Source: Ureibacillus thermophilus
GTDB lineage: Bacteria > Bacillota > Bacilli > Bacillales_A > Planococcaceae
NCBI RefSeq assembly: GCF_004331915.1
Contig: NZ_CP036528.1
Location: 2,710,273-2,774,272, forward strand
Reading direction: 5' to 3'
Length of the DNA: 64,000 nt
Shown: piece after piece, positions 38,814 through 48,367 of the stretch
Numbering within the stretch: position 1 is the stretch's first letter
Layout of the letters: each line of letters begins with the position of its first letter
The notes under the pieces: model-generated
What the model saw: the letters and a program-made list of their open reading frames with translations, nothing else
Database searches by the model: none
What the model was told of the DNA's origin: nothing
Translations under genes and position numbers: made by a program

Positions 38814-39350
38814 ATGAAAACGAAAAATTTAGTATTAATGGCCCTTTTAATTGGTATTGGAACAGCGCTTTATTTGGTGATGCCGCCTATTCCAATCGGT
38901 GGCGGAATTAAGCCAGATATGATGCTGACAATGATGTTTGTTGGGATTATTTTATTCCCGAATGTTCGAGACGCCTTTATTCTTTCTGTTGTTACAGGTG
39001 TACTTTCTGGATTATTCTCATCTATTCCAGGTTCGCTCATTCCAAATATCATCGATAAATTTGTAACAGGTTTTGTCTTTTTACTAATTCTTTATGTAGT
39101 CAATAAATTCGCAAAAAACATTGTTGTTTACGCTATTTTAATCGGTCTTGGTACATTGTTGTCCGGAACCGTATTCTTGTCCATGCTGCTTCTATTAGTT
39201 GGTGACATGCCAGCAGCTTTTGGAATTATGTTTGCAACAGGAGTAATTCCTGCAACAATTGCCAATATTGTTGCATTCTGCATCATTTACCCAATCCTTA
39301 CAAGTTTGTTAAAACGTTCGAAATTTGAAACTTCCATTACACAAGCATAA
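38814..39350 (+). CDS. trpP: Tryptophan transporter TrpP
   Basis: TrpP is a 178-residue membrane protein with about five hydrophobic segments. It has the features PPIPIGGGIKPDMMLTMMF near the N-terminus and GVIPATIANIVAF near the C-terminus. Its position between hit and yhaH/scoC is that of trpP (yhaG) in B. subtilis. The TRAP-type leader supports a role in tryptophan uptake controlled by tryptophan itself. Confidence 0.88.
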   Translation: MKTKNLVLMALLIGIGTALYLVMPPIPIGGGIKPDMMLTMMFVGIILFPNVRDAFILSVVTGVLSGLFSSIPGSLIPNIIDKFVTGFVFLLILYVVNKFAKNIVVYAILIGLGTLLSGTVFLSMLLLLVGDMPAAFGIMFATGVIPATIANIVAFCIIYPILTSLLKRSKFETSITQA

Positions 39351-39358
39351 AAAAATTC

Positions 39359-39398
39359 GCTATCTAAGTATTCGTTTTACTTAGATAGCTTTTTTATT
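39359..39398 (+). terminator. trpP terminator
   Basis: GCTATCTAAGTA pairs perfectly with TACTTAGATAGC across a 7-base loop and is followed by six T. Confidence 0.9.
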
Positions 39399-39496
39399 TC
39401 CTGTTAATTTGGTTTAATAAAAGATATGGGGGTTAATTAATAAACAAACCATTTTCTTTACATACTATTGAGCACATAATAAAGGAGAGATTGGCG

Positions 39497-39877
39497 ATGC
39501 GTGTTAAACCATTTTTCTTAGGAATTTCGACAGGTGTGATTGCAGGCCTTGCTGCAGCATTTTTTACGACTCCACAGTCCGGACAACAATTGAGAAAAAA
39601 TGTAAAAACAACAGTCAACAATATGAAATCCACCATCGAAGAAATTAGCTTTCAAATTAACGACTTGAAAAACGCCTTTTCTAAATTATCCAACGAAGCA
39701 AAAATTACTATACCAAAAATATTATTTGATCTAAAAACGTCTATTTCCCAATATAAAGAAGAAATCAAACCAGATTCGGAAAAGCTAATAGAAGAATTAG
39801 AAAAATTACAGAAAAGTATTAACGAAATCGAGAATAATCTTTCACAATTAAAGAAAGATCAAACAAATAAAAATTAG
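39497..39877 (+). CDS. yhaH: YtxH-domain protein YhaH
   Basis: This is a small protein of 126 residues with one N-terminal membrane segment (FFLGISTGVIAGLAAAFFTT) and a long coiled-coil tail, the YtxH layout. It follows an AAAGGAGAG site at eight bases; a TTG two codons upstream overlaps it. It lies between trpP and scoC, as yhaH does in B. subtilis. Its role is unknown. Confidence 0.82.
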   Translation: MRVKPFFLGISTGVIAGLAAAFFTTPQSGQQLRKNVKTTVNNMKSTIEEISFQINDLKNAFSKLSNEAKITIPKILFDLKTSISQYKEEIKPDSEKLIEELEKLQKSINEIENNLSQLKKDQTNKN

Positions 39878-40044
39878 TTCTTTTTTATCATAAAAATCCG
39901 TTGATCATCTCGTTCATTTTCTAATTTTATTTTAAAAATAATATTTATTTATCGCTTTTTGATTTATGTATATTTTTTAACTTTAAACTTTTTTCTTTTA
40001 TTGCTATAATATTTTAAAAACTTATAAAAAGAAGGTGAATCGAA

Positions 40045-40620
40045 TTGGCTGCGGAATCCTACTCATTGAAAGAAGCCATGATTTATAGTCAGCGGATTGC
40101 TCAACTGTCTAAAGCCCTATGGAAAGCAGTAGAAAAAGACTGGCAACAATGGATTAAACCGTTCAATTTAAACATCAACGAACACCACATTTTATGGATT
40201 GCTTACCATTTACAAGGCGCTTCTATTTCAGATGTTGCCAGATTTGGGGTCATGCACGTTTCAACTGCCTTCAACTTCTCAAAAAAATTGGAAGAACGTG
40301 GGCTTCTTAAATTTTCAAAGCGTGACGACGATAAGCGCAACACTTACGTTGAATTGACTCCTGAAGGCGCTGAATTAGTCATCCGCATGTACGACCATTA
40401 CTTGGATACGGAGCATTCTATCCTAGAAGGTTCTTTAGCATTAAAAGAACTGTATGGAAGATTTCCAGAATTTTTAGACGTTACGGCAATTATACGCAAT
40501 ATTTACGGGGAAGATTTTATCGAAATTTTTGAACGATCTTTTAAAAATTTTAAAGATTCCATCGAAGAAATAGATAAAAATCAAGTAGCAATTAAAAATA
40601 ATGAAATTGTTATGAAATAA
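40045..40620 (+). CDS. scoC: HTH-type transcriptional regulator Hpr (ScoC)
   Basis: ScoC is a MarR-family repressor of extracellular protease, sporulation and peptide-transport genes in the transition state. The N-terminal domain [20 protein letters not shown] and the winged-helix core [20 protein letters not shown] are typical. The protein has 191 residues from the TTG at 40045, after AAGGTG. It lies between yhaH and the prsA region, as hpr does in B. subtilis. Confidence 0.93.
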   Translation: MAAESYSLKEAMIYSQRIAQLSKALWKAVEKDWQQWIKPFNLNINEHHILWIAYHLQGASISDVARFGVMHVSTAFNFSKKLEERGLLKFSKRDDDKRNTYVELTPEGAELVIRMYDHYLDTEHSILEGSLALKELYGRFPEFLDVTAIIRNIYGEDFIEIFERSFKNFKDSIEEIDKNQVAIKNNEIVMK

Positions 40621-40641
40621 GTAAGCAATTGGGGATTTGGG

Positions 40642-40672
40642 GAGTGTATCTGTACACTCTTTTTTCTTTTTT
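40642..40672 (+). terminator. scoC terminator
   Basis: GAGTGTA pairs with TACACTC across a 4-base loop and is followed by a long T-rich stretch. Confidence 0.85.
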
Positions 40673-40745
40673 TCGCATAAAATATTTCTCTCATCCATCG
40701 ATTTGTTTTACAATTTTCTTGAAATGACATAGAGAGGTAGTCATT

Positions 40746-41297
40746 ATGCATTGTTGGAAAGTAATAAATATTAAACGGGAATATCGTCTGCCGCGACTGA
40801 TTTTATATATGGTGATAATTTTCATTTTAGTTTTTTCCTTTTCCTTTATTCTTGTTGGGTTTAAGCGTCCATTAAGCTATGATGTACAATATTTTCCTTT
40901 ATTTGTTTTGGTCTTTTTTTTGTTTTATCCGCTGCATAAACTGATTCATTACTATTCGCTTTTTTCTTATCAAAAATCCGCTAAACTAAAATGGAGATTT
41001 GAATTTCATTTATTTCCGATCGTTAATATTCGAATAAAAAAAATGATACCGAAAAATCGATATATGTTTATTTTGATTGCGCCTTTTATTTTTTTGAATG
41101 CTTTATTAATACTCTTAGCGTTTCTTTTTCCTTATTATTCCCATTATGCTTGCATTTTGCTTGGATATCATTGTTCCATTTGCTTAATAGACATATTATA
41201 TTTTAAACACCTGATCAAAGCGCCAAAAAATGCAGTCATTGAAGAAACTCCAAAAGGGTATGAAATTCTAGTTCCTCCCACTTTTCCAAACGCGTGA
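40746..41297 (+). CDS. DUF3267-like membrane protein
   Basis: This 183-residue protein has four hydrophobic segments (about residues 20-42, 52-70, 110-130 and 137-155). The motif PLHKLIHYYSLF has His residues spaced like a degenerate zincin site, which suggests the DUF3267 family of putative membrane peptidases. The canonical HExxH is not present, so activity is doubtful. The start ATG follows AGAGAGGTAG. It lies between scoC and prsA. Confidence 0.65.
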   Translation: MHCWKVINIKREYRLPRLILYMVIIFILVFSFSFILVGFKRPLSYDVQYFPLFVLVFFLFYPLHKLIHYYSLFSYQKSAKLKWRFEFHLFPIVNIRIKKMIPKNRYMFILIAPFIFLNALLILLAFLFPYYSHYACILLGYHCSICLIDILYFKHLIKAPKNAVIEETPKGYEILVPPTFPNA

Positions 41298-41388
41298 ACC
41301 GCCAATTTCTAAAGAATAGGGAACTTACTTGTAGAATAACAACATTTTTTGATATCCTTAAATGAAGTGATAGAAGGGAGGAACCACT

Positions 41389-41580
41389 TTGCTACTGTTC
41401 ACTGTAATATTATTTTCTGTCTTTTATTTATTTCAAATTAATCGGATGACCTATGCATTATGTATACAAAAAGAAATTCCCGAAGAAAAACAAACGAAAA
41501 TTTTCAGAGCGATTAATATTTTAATTACGATTTTACTCATTTCTTTTTACATTGAGGTGTACACTGCCATCAATTTATGA
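41389..41580 (+). CDS. Small two-segment membrane protein
   Basis: This 63-residue protein has two hydrophobic segments separated by a charged loop (CIQKEIPEEKQTKIFR). It begins with TTG after GAAGGGAGG. I do not recognise the family with certainty. Its place next to the DUF3267-like and prsA genes suggests an envelope role. Confidence 0.65.
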   Translation: MLLFTVILFSVFYLFQINRMTYALCIQKEIPEEKQTKIFRAINILITILLISFYIEVYTAINL

Positions 41581-41597
41581 TGGCTTTATGCACATAA

Positions 41598-41628
41598 ATA
41601 AAGAGCTAAAGGATTTCCTTTAGCTCAA
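41598..41628 (-). terminator. Terminator of the YjcZ-family gene
   Basis: GAGCTAAAGG pairs perfectly with CCTTTAGCTC; on the minus strand it is followed by TTTATTTATG. It may also help stop the plus-strand gene ending at 41580. Confidence 0.7.
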
Positions 41629-41636
41629 AATTTACA

Positions 41637-41738
41637 TTAGTGCAAGTATGCTGCACCTACAATGATTAATAAAATGAACAACACAACAAGAAGCGCGAAC
41701 CAGCTACCACCGTATCCACCACCATAACTTTGGCCCAT
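41637..41738 (-). CDS. YjcZ-family small sporulation-type protein
   Basis: This 33-residue protein begins MGQSYGGGYGGSWFALLVVL and ends in a single hydrophobic segment and AAYLH. A Gly/Tyr-rich head joined to one membrane helix is typical of the YjcZ/YhzE family seen in spore-forming Bacillales. AGGAGGTG lies seven bases before the ATG. Its function is unknown. Confidence 0.85.
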   Translation of the reverse strand: MGQSYGGGYGGSWFALLVVLFILLIIVGAAYLH

Positions 41739-41886
41739 ACCGACACCTCCTTTCCTTTCTACTGCCTATAGTATGCAGGGGGAAATGAGGTACCTAGGCA
41801 AACATAATTAGTGGAACCATTTCGTTTCTGGTTCGTTTATGTTATAGTACAAATGGAATTTATAGACAGGGAGAGAAAGAAAGTTT

Positions 41887-42777
41887 ATGAAAAAAACAGT
41901 TTTAGCCATTGCATTAGCAACATCCGTTTTCGCCTTATCCGCTTGCAATTCCGGTGACGAAGTGGTAGTTTCCACAAAATACGGCGATATTACGAAAGAT
42001 CAGTTCTATGACGAAATTAAAGATTTGGCAGGAAGTGTGCTATTAGAACAAGTCGTCCTAGAACAAGTTTTAGAAAATAAATATGAAGTATCTGATAAGG
42101 AAGTAGAAGAACGATTAAATCAATATAAAGACCAATTTGGCGATTCCTTTAACGATATTTTAAAACAACAAGGGTTGACAGAAGAACAATTTAAATCCAA
42201 TATCCGCTTTACATTATTGCAAGAAAAAGCAAAAAACGATATTAAAATTTCAGATGAAGAAATCAAAAAATATTACGAACAAGGAAAATATGAATTGCAC
42301 GCCCGCCATATTTTAGTGGATGATGAAAAAACTGCAAATGAAGTTCTTAAAAAACTGAAAAATGGTGAAGACTTCGCGAAATTAGCAAAAGAATACTCAA
42401 AAGACACAGGTAATGCAGAAAACGGCGGCGACTTAGGCTGGTTTACTGTCGGCAATATGGTGCCAGAATTCAATGATGCGGCCTATGCATTAAAAGCGAA
42501 TGAAATCAGCGAACCTGTGAAAACAGAATTCGGCTATCATATCATCCAACTTTTGGACAAACGTGAAGTGGAAAACTATGGTACATTAGAAGAGAAAAAA
42601 GATGAAATCCGCCAAACATTAATTGAAATGAAAGGCGGCATTAATGCGAAAATAGAAGAATTACTAAAAGAAGCGGATATTAATATTAAAGATGAAGATT
42701 TGAAAAATGCATTTTCTCAAATTTTAGGAACTGACACAGACGATGATGATAAAGAAGCTGAAAGCAAAGAGAAATAA
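41887..42777 (+). CDS. prsA: Foldase lipoprotein PrsA
   Basis: PrsA is an extracytoplasmic peptidyl-prolyl isomerase lipoprotein that folds secreted proteins. The lipobox ALSAC puts lipidation at Cys20. The parvulin (PpiC) domain spans about residues 135-225, with [31 protein letters not shown] and GYHIIQLL. The length of 296 residues is normal and the C-terminal tail is acidic. It stands alone with its own terminator. Confidence 0.96.
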   Translation: MKKTVLAIALATSVFALSACNSGDEVVVSTKYGDITKDQFYDEIKDLAGSVLLEQVVLEQVLENKYEVSDKEVEERLNQYKDQFGDSFNDILKQQGLTEEQFKSNIRFTLLQEKAKNDIKISDEEIKKYYEQGKYELHARHILVDDEKTANEVLKKLKNGEDFAKLAKEYSKDTGNAENGGDLGWFTVGNMVPEFNDAAYALKANEISEPVKTEFGYHIIQLLDKREVENYGTLEEKKDEIRQTLIEMKGGINAKIEELLKEADINIKDEDLKNAFSQILGTDTDDDDKEAESKEK

Positions 42778-42794
42778 TTAAATTTAGTGAAACG

Positions 42795-42824
42795 GTGTTG
42801 GCGAATAAGGCCAGCACTTTTTTT
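42795..42824 (+). terminator. prsA terminator
   Basis: GTGTTGGC pairs with GCCAGCAC across a short loop and is followed by seven T. Confidence 0.9.
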
Positions 42825-42898
42825 ATAAATAAGTTTGCGCTTAATGCTAAGTAAACTATCAAAGTAATTAGACTTCTTCAAAATTCTCCATTCCGGGC

Positions 42899-42939
42899 AA
42901 AAAAAGAGCGAAAGGGTAAACATTTCCCCCATTCGCTCG
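42899..42939 (-). terminator. yhaM terminator
   Basis: On the minus strand GAGCGAATGGGG pairs imperfectly with CCCTTTCGCTC and is followed by seven T. Confidence 0.8.
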
Positions 42940-42945
42940 CAGAAA

Positions 42946-43890
42946 TTATGATTCTTCAAATTTCGGTTTGTAGAAAGAACGATTATCCAACGCAAAAATA
43001 CGCTCCGTAAATTCCCCTGGCTTCGTTTTGCTTAGAGCCCGTGTCAACATATTCATTTTGGCGTCAATATTGTCAATATAATGCAGTATTTCTGCCTCTT
43101 GGATCATTGGTTTTTTCGGGCTGCCCCATTCTTCCTTGCCGTGATGGGATAAAACGATGTGTTGAAGCACCATCACTTCTTCTCCTTCAATGCCTAATTC
43201 CTTTGCAGCCTGCCCGATTTCATCCACCATGATTGTAATATGGCCCAATAAATTTCCTTCAACCGTATACATTGTTGAAACAGGGCCGGATAGTTCCTTT
43301 ACTTTCCCTAAATCATGCAAGATAATGCCCGCATAAATTAAATCCTTATTCAAGGTTGGATATAATTCACAAAGGGCCTTTCCTAATCGCAGCATGGAAA
43401 CCACATGATCCAACAGCCCTGAAACATAATCGTGGTGGTTTTTCGTAGCAGCAGGATATACGGACATTTCCATTTGATATTTTTTCATCAAATAGCGTGT
43501 AATTCTGGAGATTTTTGGATTTTTTATTTCAAAGAAATATTGAGTTAATTCTTCAAACAATTCTTCCTTTGGCGTAGCAGCGGAAGGCATTAAATCTTTT
43601 ATTTGAACGCCATCTTCCGGTCTTGCCGGCCGAATTTGTTTAATGCGAAGTTGGTTTTTGCCTCGATACTCATGGATTTCCCCGCCAATTTTGACAATGG
43701 TTTGAGGCTGGTATATTCTTTCATGTTCTTCATTTGTATCCCAAAGTTTCGCTTCAATATCGCCGCTTTTATCTTGTAAAATCAGCGTCATGAAAGGTTT
43801 CCCAACGGTTGTGATCCCTTTCGTCGCTTGTTTAATCAATAAAAATTGATTCACCTCATCTCCAGGTTGAAGTTGAGTAATTCCTGGCAT
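42946..43890 (-). CDS. yhaM: 3'-5' exoribonuclease YhaM
   Basis: YhaM is a 3'-5' exonuclease of RNA and single-stranded DNA with an OB-fold and an HD domain. The OB part ([20 protein letters not shown]) is followed by the HD motif ([14 protein letters not shown]) and the second His region ([19 protein letters not shown]). The ATG at 43890 gives 314 residues, the size of the B. subtilis enzyme, and follows AAGGGG. It is convergent with prsA. Confidence 0.95.
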   Translation of the reverse strand: MPGITQLQPGDEVNQFLLIKQATKGITTVGKPFMTLILQDKSGDIEAKLWDTNEEHERIYQPQTIVKIGGEIHEYRGKNQLRIKQIRPARPEDGVQIKDLMPSAATPKEELFEELTQYFFEIKNPKISRITRYLMKKYQMEMSVYPAATKNHHDYVSGLLDHVVSMLRLGKALCELYPTLNKDLIYAGIILHDLGKVKELSGPVSTMYTVEGNLLGHITIMVDEIGQAAKELGIEGEEVMVLQHIVLSHHGKEEWGSPKKPMIQEAEILHYIDNIDAKMNMLTRALSKTKPGEFTERIFALDNRSFYKPKFEES

Positions 43891-44048
43891 TGCGTATCCC
43901 CTTCTTTCGTTCAAAACAATCGTTTCTCTCTTATTGTACCATTTGTTTGGAATGGATTCGATGATTGAATCGATATTCTTTATCTACTAACGTACTTTAC
44001 TTTTGTTATATAATAAAATGGAATATTCAAAAAAGGATGGGGATGAGG

Positions 44049-44255
44049 ATGGCAAATTTTTATTTCACAGCTTTCGAAAAAAATGGGGAAATTTTATTCA
44101 ATGAAGTTTGGGAATTTGAAAACGAACAAGAGGCAAAAATTGAAGGCCAAAAACGCATTGTGGAAAAAGGGGTGCAAGATAAACCACATCGCCTTGTGAA
44201 TTCTTCAGGAAAATTGATTTTATTCCATTCGTCAAAGTTAGAGGTTGACTCATGA
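44049..44255 (+). CDS. YhzD-family small protein
   Basis: This 68-residue protein starts MANFYFTAFEKNGEILF and ends SSGKLILFHSSKLEVDS, a pattern seen in the YhzD family of Bacillus. Its function is unknown. ATG codons at 44043 and 44049 are both possible. It is convergent with the enoyl-CoA hydratase gene and shares its terminator. Confidence 0.75.
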   Translation: MANFYFTAFEKNGEILFNEVWEFENEQEAKIEGQKRIVEKGVQDKPHRLVNSSGKLILFHSSKLEVDS

Positions 44256-44280
44256 TTTGAGTCAACCTCTCATTTTTATT
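44239..44280. terminator. Bidirectional terminator
   Basis: AGAGGTTGACTC pairs perfectly with GAGTCAACCTCT across a 7-base loop, with a T-rich run after it on the plus strand. It overlaps the stop codon of the YhzD-like gene. Confidence 0.85.
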
Positions 44281-45058
44281 GGCCGACAAATTGAGGCGCA
44301 CGTTTTTCTACAAAAGCTTTAATACCTTCCAAATGGTCTTTCGTTTGCCTCATTTTAGTTTGAGCCACTAATTCTTGATTCAATATGTTTTTCAGTTCTT
44401 CTATGCGTTCGGAATGATAAATTTTCTTTGTTTCAAGCATCGCTAATATTGGGCTGGACAGGAGTTTCTTCACAAATTCCTGAACGTATTGATCTGCCTT
44501 GCCATCTTTCACCACAACGTCTATTAGTCCAAGTTTTTGCGCTTCTTCTCCATTCATAATTTTGCCTTCCCAAATAATTTGCTTTGCCTTTGGTATGCCG
44601 ACCCGTTCTTTCATGAAGAAATGTCCACCACCATCTGGAATCAATCCGATGCCGATAAAATTCATTGCCAGTTTGCTGTTTTCTTCCGCAATGATAAAAT
44701 CGGATGCAATGGCAAGGCTAAATCCGAGTCCTGCTGCAGCGCCATGAACTTGCGCAATTGTAATCATCGGCAATTGATAGTAAGCAGTTGCCATGCGTGA
44801 AATAATATCCATAATTTCATGGAAATCTTCAATTTTATCCTTTTGCAGCATCATTTTAATATCGCCGCCGGAAGAAAATGCCCGTCCATCCCCTTTAATG
44901 ACTAATACTTGAACATTCTTTTCTTCCTGCAGCTGTTCAAAACAGTCAGCTAGTTCTCGAAGCATCACTTCATTCATCGCATTGAGCGATTCCGGACGTT
45001 TGAACGTTAGCACCCCTTGGCGATCATTTATCGTTAATTCAATTGTTTCGTAAGCCAA
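44276..45058 (-). CDS. yhaR: Enoyl-CoA hydratase/isomerase family protein (YhaR-like)
   Basis: This crotonase-fold protein has the oxyanion-hole motifs SLNAMNEVML and GDGRAFSSGGDIKMML, and the VHGAAAGLGFSLAIASDFII block. A catalytic-type Asp/Glu pair cannot be assigned, so the exact substrate is unknown. I take the TTG at 45058 (260 residues), which follows GGGGTGGAG; a GTG at 45067 overlaps that site. It sits near yhaM, as in B. subtilis. Confidence 0.87.
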   Translation of the reverse strand: MAYETIELTINDRQGVLTFKRPESLNAMNEVMLRELADCFEQLQEEKNVQVLVIKGDGRAFSSGGDIKMMLQKDKIEDFHEIMDIISRMATAYYQLPMITIAQVHGAAAGLGFSLAIASDFIIAEENSKLAMNFIGIGLIPDGGGHFFMKERVGIPKAKQIIWEGKIMNGEEAQKLGLIDVVVKDGKADQYVQEFVKKLLSSPILAMLETKKIYHSERIEELKNILNQELVAQTKMRQTKDHLEGIKAFVEKRAPQFVGQ

Positions 45059-45275
45059 TTTCTCCACCCCTTTATTTTTCTGTACCCTATTAACTTCGAC
45101 CCGTATAAAAAAATTCCTCTTCCTTATTGAAAATCCATTAAAATTGAAGTAGATTAATACAAATATTTCATTAAAAACACGAATATTATTTTGTATTATC
45201 TGTATTAACGTTCGTCAATTATCGCTCAATTAAAGCGTTTTCATTTCATTTATTTAATTTTATTGCGGATATGAG

Positions 45276-45305
45276 TTGACAAACATGAACAATTCAGTTT
45301 ATTAT
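45276..45305 (+). promoter_or_regulatory. serA promoter
   Basis: A perfect TTGACA box lies 18 bases from TATTAT, just upstream of the T-box leader. Confidence 0.75.
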
Positions 45306-45324
45306 GTAGTCACATTGAAATAAT

Positions 45325-45596
45325 AGTCAAAATATTATGACGGAGACATGCTCTTGCGTTCAGAATCTAAAGAGAGCTGATGGTTGGTGCAAATCAGCGT
45401 TTCTGGCGTCAGTAGTTCCACTCCTGAATAGAAAGGCCGAAATTGCAGTAAGCCATTTCCGGGTAATGCACGTTACGCATCACTTGAGGCTGTCGGAATT
45501 TTTTATAAACTTTCGGCAGTGAAAAAGGGTGGTACCGCGTAAAGTTGATAAGCAGCTTTTCGCCCCTTACATTGTAGGGGGTGGAAGGCTTTTTTT
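45325..45596 (+). promoter_or_regulatory. T-box riboswitch upstream of serA
   Basis: The leader has the conserved T-box parts: the AG-rich bulge region AGAGAGCTGATGGTTGGTGC in Stem I, the T-box sequence GGGTGGTACCGCG at 45527-45539, and an intrinsic terminator at 45554-45596 (GCTTTTCGCCCC against GGGGGTGGAAGGC, then seven T). Uncharged tRNA bound here would favour the antiterminator. The specifier is probably TCC (45417-45419), a serine codon, which fits serA downstream; this position is my reading and less certain than the rest. Confidence 0.93.
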
Positions 45597-45720
45597 AATA
45601 CTTCGAAATGAAAGGAGTATTTTTTATCGAAAATCTTTAAGAATTTTTCGATGTTTCGACGTTGTATTGACACCTATCATTCGAGAATAATTAATTAAAA
45701 AGCAAAAAGGAGTTTTTCAG

Positions 45721-47340
45721 ATGGTAACAAAAGAAACTACAGCTACAGATGTAATTAAAGTATTTATTGCAGATCCATTAAGCGAAGATGGTATTTTCCC
45801 ATTGCGTGAAGAAAAAGACTTAAACTTGGAAATTATCATTGACACTGGCAACTCTCAAGAAGAATTGATCAAAAAAATTAAAGATGTAGATGCTTTAATT
45901 GTGCGCAGTGCGACAAAAGTGACACGCGAAGTTATTGAAGCGGCTGAAAATTTAAAATTAATTGGCCGCGCTGGTGTTGGAGTAGACAACATCGACCTAC
46001 AAGCTGCTACTGAACGAGGAATTATCGTCGTTAACGCACCAGACGGAAACACAAACTCTGCTGCTGAACATACAATTGCCATGATGACTTCTCTTGCTCG
46101 CCATATTCCTCAAGCTTATCTATCTTTGAAAAACGGCAAATGGGACCGCAAATCTTACGTTGGGGTTGAATTGAAAAACAAAACATTGGGCATTATCGGT
46201 TTAGGCCGCATCGGTACAGAGGTGGCATTCAGAGCAAAAGGTCAACGCATGAACGTCATGGCTTATGACCCATTCTTAACGGAAGAACGTGCAAAAGAAT
46301 TGGGTGTAACAAAAGCAACAGTTGACGAAATTTGCAAAGAAGCAGATTTTATTACAGTGCATACGCCTTTATTGCCTGAGACAAAAAATATGATCAACAA
46401 AGAAAAATTCGCTTTAATGAAACAAGGCGTTCGCATTATTAACTGCGCTCGCGGCGGAATCATCAACGAAGACGATTTATACGATGCGATTGTAGAAGGT
46501 AAAGTAGCAGGTGCTGCTCTTGACGTATTCATTGAAGAACCTGCAACTGACCATAAATTACTTACATTGCCGCAAGTGATTGCAACACCTCACTTGGGAG
46601 CTTCAACTGTGGAAGCGCAAGAATCTGTAGCAGTGGATGTTTCGAAAGACATTATTAAATACTTTAAAACAGGTACTGTCACAAACCCTGTCAATATGCC
46701 TTCTATTCCAAAAGAATTACTTGCAGAAGTTGAGCCATTCTTTGAATTAGCTGAAAAACTTGGTTCTTTCTTATCTCAAGTAACAACTGAGCCATTGAAA
46801 GAAATTAACCTATACTATGCTGGAGAAATCGCCAATTTCGATGTGCGTCCACTGACAGCAAATGCGTTAAAAGGCTACTTAAAGAAAACACATGGCGAAA
46901 ACGTGAACGATGTCAATGCACGCTATTTAACTGAACGAAACGGCGTTAAAGTGAATGAAAACAAAACAACAACTGCTAAAGGATTTACAAACTTGATTAC
47001 AGTTGAAGTCAAAACTTCAAATGAAACACATTCTGTGGCTGGTACATTATTAAACGGCCTTGGCGCTCGTATCGTAAAAGTGGAAAACTTTGTAGTGGAT
47101 GTTGTTCCAGAAGGCCACTTATTATACATTCGAAACATTGACAAACCAGGTGCAATCGGCCGCGTAGCTACAAAACTTGCTGAAAAAGATATCAACATCG
47201 CCACAATGCAGGTAGGCCGCGAACGTGTAGGCGGTTCTGCTGTCATGATTCTATCTATCGACAACGAAGTAACTCAAGAAGACTTAGTGTACGTATCTCA
47301 ATTAGAAAACATCGATGAAGTAAAAGCTATTACGCTATAA
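45721..47340 (+). CDS. serA: D-3-phosphoglycerate dehydrogenase
   Basis: SerA oxidises 3-phosphoglycerate at the head of serine synthesis. The NAD-binding motif LGIIGLGRIGTEVAFRAKG, the catalytic Arg in INCARGGIINEDDL, and the active-site His in ATPHLGASTVEAQ are present. An allosteric intervening domain and a C-terminal ACT domain (LYIRNIDKPGAIGRVATKLA) follow. At 539 residues it is slightly long, with about 12 extra residues at the N-terminus. It is controlled by the upstream T-box. Confidence 0.97.
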   Translation: MVTKETTATDVIKVFIADPLSEDGIFPLREEKDLNLEIIIDTGNSQEELIKKIKDVDALIVRSATKVTREVIEAAENLKLIGRAGVGVDNIDLQAATERGIIVVNAPDGNTNSAAEHTIAMMTSLARHIPQAYLSLKNGKWDRKSYVGVELKNKTLGIIGLGRIGTEVAFRAKGQRMNVMAYDPFLTEERAKELGVTKATVDEICKEADFITVHTPLLPETKNMINKEKFALMKQGVRIINCARGGIINEDDLYDAIVEGKVAGAALDVFIEEPATDHKLLTLPQVIATPHLGASTVEAQESVAVDVSKDIIKYFKTGTVTNPVNMPSIPKELLAEVEPFFELAEKLGSFLSQVTTEPLKEINLYYAGEIANFDVRPLTANALKGYLKKTHGENVNDVNARYLTERNGVKVNENKTTTAKGFTNLITVEVKTSNETHSVAGTLLNGLGARIVKVENFVVDVVPEGHLLYIRNIDKPGAIGRVATKLAEKDINIATMQVGRERVGGSAVMILSIDNEVTQEDLVYVSQLENIDEVKAITL

Positions 47341-47353
47341 TGCAGCAAAAAGC

Positions 47354-47388
47354 AGGTAAAGGGATTCTCCTTTGCCTCTTTTTTTATA
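47354..47388 (+). terminator. serA terminator
   Basis: AGGTAAAGG pairs with TCCTTTGCCT and is followed by a seven-T run. Confidence 0.85.
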
Positions 47389-47404
47389 TAATTTTCTATC
47401 CCAT

Positions 47405-47512
47405 GACGATTATTGCTTCGATTTATAAGCGATTTTTTTATTTCCTCAATTCTGGCGATTATCCGTTGCTTTTTGGCGATTATTTTCATCCTTCTGGCGA
47501 TTAATATTCCTT
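47405..47512. repeat. 21-bp degenerate repeat array 1 (GGCGATTA units)
   Basis: Between serA and the YteA-like gene the motif GGCGATTA recurs at 47454, 47475 and 47495, that is every 20-21 bases, with weaker copies upstream (GACGATTAT at 47406). No gene is seen here. Confidence 0.7.
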
Positions 47513-47559
47513 CCCTTTAATTTTGATTTTTCTGTTCATACTATGTTCGAAAGGATGTG

Positions 47560-48246
47560 ATGACGATTTTAACCGAAAAACAAATTGCCAAATTGAAAAA
47601 GCAGCTGATTGAAGAAAAACAAGCCTTACAGAAAAGTTTATCAAAGGATGAAGAAGCCTTTGATAATGGCAGCTTGCGGGATTCTGTCGAGGAATTATCA
47701 ACGGTCGACAACCACCCTGCCGACTTGGCGACTGAACTGTACGAACGGGAAAAAGACCTTTCCTTGAAAGTTCACCAAGAAGATGAATTGTCGAAAATTA
47801 ACGCCGCTTTGGAAAAAATCGAAAAAGGTACATATGGATTGTGTGAAGTTTGCAAAGAACCGATTCCATATGATCGTTTAGCGGCCATTCCATATACATC
47901 CTTCTGTATTGAGCATGCCGAAGCGAAAGAAGCGCCAGCAGATCGCCCTGCAGAAGAAGATTTGATGAGACCGCCAGTGGATAATTCTTTTGCTGAACGG
48001 GAGATTGATGGAGCAATCCAAGATTATGAAGATACATTCCAGGTCGTTGCAAAATACGGGACTTCGGAAACACCATCGGATTTCGAAGGGGATATTGAGG
48101 ATGTGAACGAACTTTACGATGACCCTGAGGAATATGCAAATAATGATGAACCTCAATCCTTCCATGTATCGTTGAAGGATGAAATTCCTTTCCCTATGAC
48201 GAAACGGGAAATTGAGGAAGCGAGTAAATATGATTATTTGGAATAA
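47560..48246 (+). CDS. YteA-family TraR/DksA-type zinc-finger protein
   Basis: This 228-residue protein has a coiled-coil N-terminus (LTEKQIAKLKKQLIEEKQAL) and a DksA/TraR-type zinc finger with Cys95, Cys98, Cys116 and His119 (GLCEVCKEPIPYDRLA). A long acidic tail follows. The family is typical of Bacillus sporulation-associated YteA proteins and may bind RNA polymerase or stay free; the function is unproven. The ATG at 47560 follows AAAGG. Confidence 0.85.
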   Translation: MTILTEKQIAKLKKQLIEEKQALQKSLSKDEEAFDNGSLRDSVEELSTVDNHPADLATELYEREKDLSLKVHQEDELSKINAALEKIEKGTYGLCEVCKEPIPYDRLAAIPYTSFCIEHAEAKEAPADRPAEEDLMRPPVDNSFAEREIDGAIQDYEDTFQVVAKYGTSETPSDFEGDIEDVNELYDDPEEYANNDEPQSFHVSLKDEIPFPMTKREIEEASKYDYLE

Positions 48247-48321
48247 ATAAAATAATTGATGCTTTTCTAAAAAGTACAAGCCAGGGCGCTACTCGGACAA
48301 AAAAACACCCGCAATAATCAA

Positions 48322-48358
48322 GGCCGTCCGGAAAGTCGAAAACTTTCTAAACGGCCCA
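48322..48358 (-). terminator. Probable terminator of the HAD phosphatase gene
   Basis: On the minus strand GGCCGTTTAGAAAGT pairs with ACTTTCCGGACGGCC. The T run is short (TTGATTATT). Confidence 0.55.
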
Positions 48359-48367
48359 TTATTTTCA

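Noticed and set aside
45337-45522. Open frame inside the serA leader
   Set aside because: It lies wholly in the conserved T-box structure and has no credible ribosome binding site.
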